From Pelargonium nanum (taxonomy: Eukaryota; Streptophyta; Magnoliopsida; Geraniales; Geraniaceae): DNA of 26,402 nt. Below the pieces are notes generated by a model. The model made no database searches. It was not told the DNA's origin and saw only the letters and a list, made by a program, of their open reading frames with translations. The DNA lies in assembly GCA_036897485.1 (NCBI GenBank), contig JAYMTF010001095.1, positions 1-26,402 on the forward strand, written 5' to 3'. The position numbers and the translations under genes were made by a program. Numbering within the stretch: the stretch's first letter is position 1; every line of letters begins with the position of its first letter. Shown here one piece after another: positions 1 to 8,485 of the stretch.

Positions 1-93
1 CCGCCCCCGCCAGGGAGTCGTGATCGCGGAGCCGCCGCCGCCGCCTAGGGTTTTGACGCCGCCTAGGGTTGGAGGACCTGAGCATTTTCTCAT
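1..93 (-). other. GC-rich edge, possible 5' end of a gene leaving the window
   Basis: The first ~80 bases are strongly GC-rich (GCC repeats) and stop abruptly at AT-rich DNA. On the minus strand two ATGs, starting at 93 and 85 in different frames, both stay open to the window edge. One frame gives a Gly-rich N-terminus and the other an Arg-rich one. The segment holds two copies of GCCGCCTAGGGTT. One of them includes the telo-box-like TAGGGTTT, common near the starts of plant genes. It may be the start of a minus-strand gene or simply a 5' leader. Too little is present to identify a product. Confidence 0.25.
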
Positions 94-1479
94 TCAGGTT
101 CTTAATATTAAAGAAAAATAGTTTTTTTTTCCATTATTTATTTCCATTTAATTGGATATGATAGGTTAGAATTTAAAGCAATGTACTCCATTTGGACTAC
201 TTGAATGTGTGATAATTAAAAGGTAGTTGTTGAATAAGAAGTAATTTAAGGTGTGGCATCATGAGTCATGAACATGATAGATAGTGTTTTGCTCCTTTTA
301 TATGCAACAACAACCCAAGATGGCAGCTTCCACAAATTAAGATATAATCAATCCCCAAAACTACCAACATTAAATACGCATCAATTTCACCTAAAATAGT
401 TACCAAATAGTACCAAATTTCAAAAAACTTAGATCACACACCCATTAAAGCAACACCACTTTTATACAAATCTATTAATAATAATAAATAAATAACAACG
501 ACAACATCTCTACTTTGACCTATATTGTACAGTACTATAAAATTACTGGAAATAAAAAAAAACCATTAATTTTCTCAAACCCCAAACAGATCCAACACCT
601 CATTTAATTTCAAGTCAGTCAACCCTTGCATCATTTCGGTTCATCATCTCTACACACAATACCTCATTAATTTGTATGCTTTTGATTTTGAATTTTCCCG
701 CCGTAATATTAGTTTTTTTTTTTATTCAAGTTGTTAATTATTATTGTCACAATCCTATCAATAAATATAAAATTATTGATCTTGATTTCAAACAATAAGG
801 TATGCAATTGGATTGTAAATTTTGATTTAAAAATGAGACTAAAAGATGAGAATAAGAATTTCGTCATTTAAATTTAGATTAAGCACTCTTCATATTTTAC
901 GGTCGAGAGATGCAATTGTCAATCGAAAGGCGAAGATGATGCATGCAGAGCTCAACGTTATGACATAGGAAAATGAGACCGCAACTTTGAGGAGAAGGCT
1001 TCACTTCTTTCGATGACCGAAACCATGAAGCAACAAGCTTTTTGATGATTGAATTGGTGGTGTAGTGATGAGGTGATGCCGCGACATGAGCGAGACAAGG
1101 CTTCTTTGATTATTATAGAAACGAGCGTTTCAATGATTGAAACCATGGGGTAGCAAAGTGATGCCATGATATGGAAAAACGAGGTCCCATCATGTAATTC
1201 TGTGTAGCGTTACATTTATTATGCTATATCTTTAAATCAATATGTATGAAAAATACTTTTGATATCCGTGTTGAATAATAAATGTTCATGCCCCAACACA
1301 AGAAAATTGAGAAAAGAAACATGTGGTGTCCTATAAATGGAGAGCTTATTTCTCTTATTGATGCACACCAAGACGAATAATAATACTGGTCTACTTATTG
1401 CTCTCTGCTTTCTTTTTCTTCTGCTCTGTTTTATAACAATACGAATGTTTTTCTTTTAGTAGAAACAAGAAATCGGACA
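94..1479. other. AT-rich intergenic DNA, no gene seen
   Basis: This stretch is AT-rich with homopolymer runs (for example poly-T near 712-723) and no recognisable coding region. At about 960-1190 there is a less AT-rich patch in which short phrases recur: GAAACCATG at about 1019 and 1139, and GTGATGCC at about 1072 and 1159. This suggests an old, diverged local duplication. The small minus-strand reading frame there resembles no family I know. Confidence 0.5.
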
Positions 1480-1800
1480 ACAACTACGAAACTGGCACGA
1501 CACATCCCGAGCATCTTCACGAACCATTTTGTCGCCTCTGCAGAAACAGAGCGATAAACAGTTAACCCATATTAGCTAGCTTATCAGCCACCTTGTTACC
1601 TTCCCGGTATGTGTGGACAATTTCCACTTGCCAATTCCTACCAAGGAGGTCCCGAATGTTCAAAACAATGGCCTCAATCGCCCACACTCCCGACTCCAAG
1701 CCGCAAACCAACTCAACCACCGACTGAGAGTCAATCCCAACTAACTCCCGTCTCCAACCTTCAGCACCCAACGGCAATCTCAGACCACAATAATAAAAGA
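1480..1800 (-). pseudogene. LINE-type RNase H domain fragment
   Basis: The minus-strand frame from about 1795 down to 1562 encodes an RNase H-like (RVT_3) C-terminal domain as found in plant non-LTR retrotransposons. An IDSQSVVELV strand is followed by a helix region (AIVLNIRDLL) and the signature HTYREGNKVADKLANMG near the C-terminus. That last motif is the characteristic 'H-x-x-REGN-x-x-AD-x-LA-x-MG' block. A stop follows at once, although in another frame the sequence continues with a residual 'MVREDARDVS' tail typical of these elements. The upstream reverse transcriptase is absent; an A-rich run near 1800 marks the break. This is a truncated, dead insertion lying downstream of the TRM-like gene and on the same strand as it. 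Confidence 0.8.
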
Positions 1801-2384
1801 AAAAAAAAACATTATTAGATACATATTAATCCTAAAATAGTTATTTGATCGTCAAGAGAAACTCTACAATACATGATCTTGTCCAAATTTTGAAATGATA
1901 CATACTAATTGACATGACATGCAAAAGATTTCCCACTACCATACTAATTACAAGAACAAATGTGTTGTGGATCGACATAATGTAGGCTGTAGACTTATTG
2001 AAAAGAAATTTTGCTACATATTTTTGCACCCAAAAAAATATTAAAGAAAGTGGTGGCGTCCATAATCTCAGGAGTTACAAAAATCGGAAAGATTTATAAA
2101 AATAAATACTAACTTGAAAGCCATTCGCATTAACTAGGTGGCATATACCATACCTAAATGAACAAAATAAACTACAAAATGTACACTAAGTCAGGTGTCA
2201 GGTAAGTTTTTAACATTATGATAATAATTTGTAACAGAAAATAAATATATGAAAACAGATGAGAGATAGTAATGGATTCCTCTGTGAATTTCCTTTTATT
2301 TTACGACTCAATCGAAAAGAGCACCTGTTGTCACGTGGCGACTCAAAACAGAGCCCAAAATAAAATAAATTAAAACACCAACTT
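1801..2384. other. 3' flank of the TRM-like gene
   Basis: AT-rich sequence with no coding signal. It contains the probable 3' UTR and polyadenylation region of the minus-strand gene that ends at 2385. Nothing else is recognised. Confidence 0.5.
2295..2300 (-). terminator. Possible poly(A) signal of the TRM-like gene
   Basis: The minus strand reads AATAAA about 85 bases after the stop codon at 2385. This is a suitable distance for a near-upstream polyadenylation element. Other A-rich hexamers occur nearby, so the assignment is tentative. Confidence 0.35.
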
Positions 2385-4855
2385 TTATCGGGTGCCGTTT
2401 TTGGTCAAGTAGGCGTCGTCAATTTGGAAACTCAATAGCATAGATGCCGTTTCGTGCAGGAGTGTCTCCAACACGCCCGTGCCGATCTCGCTCACAATGC
2501 TCTCCTCTTCCTCCACAAACCACCGTCTTGACAAGTCTCTTTCTATAATGGCGTCAATATCTTCCAGCGCCCGGCAATTCTTGCCCGGAAGGCTTCGGAT
2601 CTTCGCGCACAACGTGTCCACTAATTTGGACCCCTGCATGTGACCAAAACCAGGAGTTTCGACCAACATTTCGTCCACTACATGGAACAGTAACTTTCTG
2701 TCCTTGGCAGTGGAGCACGTGGTGTCGGTGGTGAGTTCGAGCTGGTGAAAAATAGATGGATCAAGAGGATGGCACGGAGAGAACCAGCGCATTGCTGTTG
2801 TATCTTTGTACACGCCCGTGCGTTTTAGTATTCTAGTGACGTACTCGTGTTGTGCCGATCCTGCACATGTGGCTTTGCTGGTGCTGTCCTCAGAATCACC
2901 GCTAGGCTTGTGTTTGTGAGTATGTGTCACTTGCATGTACTTTTGGCTCGCACAACTAGATAACCGTGAGCTCCGTCTTGATTCTTGAGCACCATCACCA
3001 TCACATACTTGTGATTGCTTTCTCTGTAACACATACATACACAAATCAGCACAAAATAAAAACAAATAAAATTTACTTTTGTTAACTAACATTTAATTTG
3101 GAATATTGAATTTTAATCAAATAACATTGTTTGAGAATTATAATAATTTGGATTTGAGTCAAATTCAATAGTATTTAAAACATGCTTAGAATATAATATT
3201 TCAAATGACAACTTCTTATCATTTGAATTTTATGATTTTCCAAACATTATATTTGCATTCCAAATACAACATTTCAAATATAAAATTTCAAATAACAAAT
3301 ATTAAATCATATCTACGTTCTCAAACGCAACCTAAATGAAAAATAAATACATACCGAAGATTGAGTTTTGTTGCATTTGTTGCGATCAGGAATAACTGTA
3401 GAGGTAGCTTTCATTGACGATAACGGACGGACAAAGGTTTCTTCTTGCTTTCTTTTACGGACAATTTCTGATGTTTGCGGAGGCTTCTTGAGCCGCGATC
3501 TGAACCTCTCTCCACTGGTCACTTTCTTGTTAGGACTAGCTTGTTTTTGCAATGGAGACAATGGTTCAGTAGGAGTTGTTATTGATGACATGTTCTTGTT
3601 GGACTCCAAGAATCTGAGTCTTGGCGAGCATGAGTTGTTTTCCAAGGACTTGGAAAACAATGGTTCAGTAGGAGTTGTTATTGATGACTTGTTCTTGTTG
3701 GACTCCAAGAATCTGAGTCTTGGCGAGCATGAGTTATTTTCCGAAGACTTGGGGGATTTCTTGGACTTAACAAGTAGCTCCTCGTCTCTTCTTCTCAAAT
3801 GGGAGCTGTTTGTTATGTCCACCAAGCCAACTCTTCTGTTAACAGTCTCCTTCACCTCTTTAGCTATCTGCCTAGCGCTTCTGTTCTCGTCTTGATACCT
3901 CCTTTCCTTTCTTCTCAAAGATTTGAATTCCAACTCCTCGCTTATGTTGTCCTTGTTGATTTGGAGGGACAGCCGGCGGTCTGTATCCACAGACCGCCGG
4001 CTTGAGGAGGAGGATACTCTAGGTGTCTCGGGCAACGAACAGGTGCCCGAGACATTTCTCTGGCCAATGAAGCGGAGCAAATGCGACTTGTTAGAGGAGG
4101 GTGGTGTTGCATGGATGGAGGAGGATGGAGATGAACAAGAATCAGCAGGGAGGAGGTCAAGACCCATGAGTCTAGCAACAAGAGTTGGGGTCTTGGTTCC
4201 TGGGGAGCAACTATTTTCTGATGACAAATCATTTGATGCTCTAGTTTTGATTTGCATTCCCATCTGTTGGATTGGATTAATCATGCATAATTATATATAC
4301 AAAATCCCAACAGTACCCAAAAACACCATGTCATTATCATCATAATTACACACTTTATAAAACACAAAAGAATTTTTCACATCAGAAAAATGTTGTAACC
4401 CCAAAAAAAGTAAATAGTAATAACTTACAGGGAAATGTAACTTATCATCTTGTTTGAAAGGTGAAAGTACTGAAACTTCTCCCTCCTCGGCTTCCTCTGA
4501 TTCTAATTCCAGTTCCAAGCTGTTTCTTGGTGCTTCCATGCCTGAATTACATCAAAACTGACCATTTATTTACCAGCAATAAAATTACCTTTGTTCAAAG
4601 AAAAAAAAAACAGAGAAACACAGGAAGAGAACCTTTGAGGACAGTACTGAAATCATTTTCACCAGGAAGGTAGATGGAGGAGGAAGGGTGGTGTAGACAA
4701 TACTGAAAGTGGTGAAAATCAAAGAATTGGAAGACAACACTCATGCAACCAGAAAAGCTGATGGTGTCTCTGTTTCTGGCTCTGGCTCTGCCTCTCTTGG
4801 AGGATTTGGCTGCTCCACCACCACCACTATTACACCAATACCAGTCTTTGCCCAT
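2385..4855 (-). CDS. TRM/LONGIFOLIA-like protein with DUF4378 domain (4 exons, 627 aa)
   Basis: Exons on the minus strand are 4855-4633, 4541-4429, 4263-3355 and 3023-2385. All junctions are GT-AG and the frame is kept (223+113+909+639 nt). The ATG at 4855 opens a conserved-looking N-terminus (MGKDWYW, then a basic Gly/Ser/Arg stretch, SGCMSVVFQFFDFHHFQ), followed across the first junction by EAPRNSLELE. Exon 3 opens with the family motif VARLMGLDLLP (about residues 141-151). A Ser/Pro/Lys-rich, probably disordered region follows, including SLPETPR. Residues about 475-620 are a DUF4378 domain that starts EYVTRILKRTG and includes LLFHVVDEML and VLETLLHE. The LMGLD and DUF4378 motifs define the plant TON1-recruiting-motif (TRM)/LONGIFOLIA family, whose studied members bind microtubules, TON1 and PP2A components and control division-plane setting and cell elongation. 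Layout and N-terminus look closest to the TRM27/28 type, which is recollection and not a search result. Oddities: residues 282-314 are duplicated as 315-347, and two perfect inverted repeats lie in exon 3. The stretch 3092-3024 before exon 4 is open but reads as intron with a pyrimidine-rich acceptor. Confidence 0.88.
3559..3756 (-). repeat. 99-bp in-frame tandem duplication in TRM-like exon 3
   Basis: Positions 3559-3657 and 3658-3756 are two head-to-tail copies of 99 bp with only a handful of differences. On the coding strand each copy gives 33 residues built around ENNSCSPRLRFLESNKN and SSITTPTEPL. The reading frame is preserved, so the protein gains one repeat unit inside its disordered middle. 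The high identity points to a fairly recent event. Confidence 0.95.
3971..4002. repeat. Perfect 14-bp inverted repeat inside coding exon
   Basis: AGCCGGCGGTCTGT (3971-3984) and its exact reverse complement ACAGACCGCCGGCT (3989-4002) are separated by four bases (ATCC). The arms are GC-rich and sit in exon 3 of the TRM-like gene, coding for part of RRSVDTDRRLS. The transcript would form a very stable hairpin. Confidence 0.95.
4024..4054. repeat. Perfect 11-bp inverted repeat inside coding exon
   Basis: TGTCTCGGGCA (4024-4034) pairs exactly with TGCCCGAGACA (4044-4054) across a nine-base loop. It lies 21 bases from the 14-bp inverted repeat, in the same exon, in the codons around NVSGTCSLPETPR. 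Confidence 0.93.
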
Positions 4856-6899
4856 ATTTTGCTAGAGAAGCAAGCTGTGGTCTAGCAAGCTAGATAATGT
4901 TGCAGCTCAGTCTTTGAGAAAAATAGTGTGTGAGAGAGAGAGGTGGGTTTGGAGAAGACAACAGGTGGTGTGGTCTGGTGTTGTCATTGTTATAAATTTG
5001 TGTAGAGTAGGATGCGAAAAAAAGGGATCCATCAAAGCATAAAACGGACCCATTAGGCCATTACGTGATTTTATGGAATGGAATTTGAGTACATAGGTAA
5101 AAAGAGGAGAAAAGAAATGTTATATTTTACCAGTCAGTACTATCATCTGATTTTCTTATTACACTCACTCCCAAGCTTTGTTTTTGTTTTTAAATTTTCT
5201 GAGGTGCTGAAAGAAAAGAAACAAGTCTGAAGTATTTGTCATCGGGAATTGAAATATATAGTAATATATATTGTCAGTGAGTCCTTCCTTCAAACAACAC
5301 GTACGTACATGAGGCCATGGCTCCATGAGAGTGAGTCCTGCAATGCTCTGCACCTGCAAGCTTATTTAATGTGTAATGATAAAATACATTTACTTACTTG
5401 ATTTGTTCATTGCTGCACCCGATGTTGTGCTCGTATACTATACGTTACAACTTACAATGATTACATTATATATATTACCGATTGTAATTCATTGTCATTT
5501 CAAAGTGGATGGCTTGCATGGAAAGATCTTGCTTACAAAGCTCATACACGTTTCAAAATCAAACCTTTGTTCAAAGTGTTTTGGATCCAGTTGATGAAGG
5601 ACATTTAGTGGCCATATAATTAATGGGCTATTCAGCAGCTAGCTAGACCAATTCAAATTCTGGAGCTAGAGTGAGGACCAAACCCACCACAAAAGACACC
5701 CAAGACCCATAAGGTTTCGAATCCTACAACAGGCACGATGGCTTGACGTACTTTAAAAATAAAAGGGAAGTTACCAACAGTTTGGAAGTAAGAGAAAATA
5801 GTAAAACAAAATTAACCATCCAAAAAAGATATGAAATGACTTGATCATTAGAGGCCACACACCGATCTTTGTGTATGTGTATATAGTCTAACCTAGCTAC
5901 ATGTATAGTGCAGTGTGTGGGGATTCTCCGGCAGGGTGCAGATCTGGGTGTGAGGCCACCGCCACCAGTCTGCCTCAGGTGATATATATATATATAGTAA
6001 GCTACCACTGGGATCGAGGCTTTAGGCTTCTCCACCACCACCACTCTGGCTGGACCACTTCCATATATATCAATATCATCACTATTGTATTTCTATCTAT
6101 GGTCTGGCTCTGGCTCTGGCATGGCCCCTTGGAATTGGAATTGAAAATATGGATAATAACAGTGAAAGAACCATCAATGTGCTCTAAATTATTAGGATTC
6201 AATTCTTGAACTAAATGTACAGTATTTTGATTTTGTCTAAATCGGGCCGATCCAGTGCTGATTTTCTTAAAATCATTAAAATAGTTTTACTAAACTAATT
6301 ACCGTATATGATTCGATTTTTCAAGTGGATATATCTTGTGTAATTAAGCAACTCAAGGTGTGGTCCCAATTAATTTATGTTTAACGATATCAATTGAAGT
6401 AGGGTATTATATGAACGTACAGGCATTAGTACAGTACTTGGTCGACCAGACACCATTTTAAATTGCACATGCAACTATCTTCTTACTATCAATTCATATT
6501 CTTATCCATTAGTTTATGTTCATCCAATCCCTAAGATTTGATTACTAGCCGTTTCTCATTTATGACTCCCTAATTAATACTCAATTAATCATATCGTAGG
6601 GTTATTAATTACTCCGTAATTAATGTCTAGACTTGACCTCATCAAATAATTTAATTACGGGGTATTAAATAAAGATTAGGTCATCAACCACTTATCAAAG
6701 TGGAAATTAAGAGAGATTCACTTTTGTGTGGCAGGTTCCTGTCGACCAACTTGATCCACTGTAAAATTTATATTTAGTCTTTCTGATGCTACACATAATT
6801 TTGAGCTTATATTTGAAACTCATTTATTTATAAGTCTACTTATTGATCAAGTCCAAAAGTAATGGTCAAACCCAGTATTAGTGGTCAAACTCAATTCTT
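4856..6899. other. Intergenic region with TRM-like promoter; no gene supported
   Basis: The first ~300 bases hold the TRM-like 5' leader. It has a (GA)n stretch near 4933-4942, which is CT-rich on the coding strand, and an A/T-rich TATA-like site near 4990. From 5170 on the DNA is AT-rich. The (AT)7 microsatellite at 5982-5996 and a CCACCACCACC / GGCTCTGGCTCTGG patch at 6030-6120 are the only structures seen. Overlapping short reading frames at 5724-6209 on both strands show no family motif and I do not call them genes. Confidence 0.5.
5982..5996. repeat. (AT)n microsatellite
   Basis: An uninterrupted run of seven AT units plus one A lies in intergenic DNA. Confidence 0.9.
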
Positions 6900-6989
6900 G
6901 GATCAATCTCAATGTCAATTATGTCTACATTCAACGAACTTAGTTGGTACTTATCTTATAAGTAACCAACCAATCATATTCGAGGAGTG

Positions 6990-7320
6990 ACATCACCTCT
7001 ACCAATCAGAATTGAGCTCATTCCCTATAAATACCTCTCAAGTGCAAGATTCAATTCACTTTCACTTTCACTCTTCTCTCTCTCTCTACAAGTGCTAAAC
7101 ATTGTTTATCTACGGCAATCTTACTCTCACACTGGAGGTGAATTCCAGTGCGACGCACTGGTCTTCACGTAACACGTGTTCTGTCTTGCAGCGTCTCGGT
7201 CATACAATTTGAAGCCTTGTGTACCTTATTGTATCGATTTGGACTCAAAGAAGAGAGATTGATTGAAAAATACCAATAGACGACGGCAACAAACATTTTC
7301 TGTTAGGACTGAGACGAAAA
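6990..7320 (+). mobile_element. LTR-like retroelement promoter and leader fragment
   Basis: A TATAAATA box (7026-7033) is followed by CCTCTC, a CT-rich tract (about 7060-7090) and ACTCTCACACTGGAGGTGAATT from 7123. A CCAGTGC-GAC-GCACTGG hairpin and a TTCTGTCTTGCAG end near 7192 come next. This order resembles the R/U5 part of plant Gypsy LTRs. The combination of TATAAATA, CCTCTC, ACTCTCAC and GAGG-GAATT recurs at 18284-18442, which supports a repeat family. No gag or pol is attached, so this is probably a solo LTR or truncated element. Its ends and any target-site duplication were not found. Confidence 0.5.
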
Positions 7321-7439
7321 TAGTGCATCAATTTCATTTCAAATTCAAAGTAGCTATCAACTATTTGATTCGATAAATGGGAATGATAAAATGAATTTAT
7401 TTTGTACTAATTATGAAATAAGAGTTGAGGAGAGAATTA

Positions 7440-7520
7440 TTTTTTTTTCCTTGGATGTAGGATTAGTTTTATTAAAACTCCGAGGAGGATGAGCACGTTC
7501 GCACTAGAGAAGCATACAAG
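7440..7520 (-). mobile_element. Possible LINE/SINE 3' tail
   Basis: On the minus strand, TTTTAATAAAACTAAT is followed by a short gap and then a run of nine As. This is a pattern common at the 3' ends of plant non-LTR elements. Upstream coding sequence is not recognisable. Confidence 0.3.
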
Positions 7521-8225
7521 AAAAATGTGAAGAAAATAAATAAAATGAGAAACATTTTCACATAACGCGTGTCCGTCTATTTCAAAGATCTACAACTGAA
7601 GAAATTTGGAGATTCGATCCGTAACGTGGCACTACCGAAGGAAGAGAAACCGTTTTTCTTTGACCATTGTCAAGACAACCGCGTTATGAATTATCAATAG
7701 TCTCCGCGCAATAAGTTGATTAATTAGTATCTCTTTTATCGGCTATATCACATATTCATAACAATAGAAGAGATAATATATTAGACTAACAACTTAACTT
7801 TCTCAAAAAAGAAAGTGTGACTTATCTTAAGAAGGGGAGAGTATTAGTTACTGTTCAACATGCTTCAAAGTTAAACAAACATGGTGCCAAGACAAGGGAA
7901 GGGAGCGTCTGGTTTCTACTGATAGTGTTATGACCCACAAATACTGATCAGAAACTGACAAAAATGGCGGTGCCACTGACATGCATGCTATGGTATATTT
8001 GTATGGTTTGTGCTTTGTGCTTGTGCTTGTCTTTATCCCCTCCATATGTTCTCCACATTATGCATGATTCTAACTTTAGGGCACATATATAGCATCTGCA
8101 GTACTGCCACAGCTGCTAGCCTCAGAATGTATATCATATCATTGTGCTTTAAATCACATGAATTCAGTTATATTATTCTTCTATTACTAAAATCATGCAT
8201 ACAAAGAAGTGACTTTGTTACAATT
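7521..8225. other. 3' flank of the MADS-box gene, no gene seen
   Basis: Unremarkable AT-rich sequence. A short minus-strand reading frame (7848-8045) has no recognisable motif. Confidence 0.5.
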
Positions 8226-8279
8226 GTAATGCCCAGAACTGAAATATGTGCAAGTTTAGGTAATGCCCAGAACTGAAAT
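8226..8279. repeat. 20-bp direct repeat, period 34
   Basis: GTAATGCCCAGAACTGAAAT occurs exactly at 8226-8245 and again at 8260-8279. It lies about 210 bases beyond the MADS-box stop codon, possibly in the 3' UTR or just past it. Confidence 0.9.
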
Positions 8280-8485
8280 CTGATATATACCGATCTGAGG
8301 CCCAAAATCAATTCATGGGCTGCCCAAACTCTATATATACGTACGTACCTATTCATTGCAAAGAGGTGACTTGAAAATACAATACAAATCAAAATCACTC
8401 TACTGAGTCTTACTTATTATTGCAACATTAATGATTGAAATAAACACAACTAATGCATGCATCAATCCACAGCCTCTGCTCCAAA

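Noticed and set aside
3024-3092. Upstream extension of the last TRM-like exon to the ATG at 3092
   Set aside because: The stretch is Phe/Leu-rich, reads as a pyrimidine-rich intron end and finishes in a good acceptor at 3024. Joining at 3023 keeps frame with exon 3.
3368-3895. 175-residue plus-strand reading frame
   Set aside because: It is the exact antisense of TRM-like exon 3. Its internal repeat mirrors the 99-bp duplication, and the sense strand has the conserved motifs and splice sites.
5690-5740. tRNA-like GGTTTCGAATCC at about 5712
   Set aside because: The box has an extra T and no A box or cloverleaf can be formed upstream, so it is not called a tRNA or SINE.
5724-6209. Overlapping frames of about 100 residues on both strands
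   Set aside because: No domain, low-complexity content (His and Tyr/Ile repeats from microsatellites) and no supporting splice or homology pattern.
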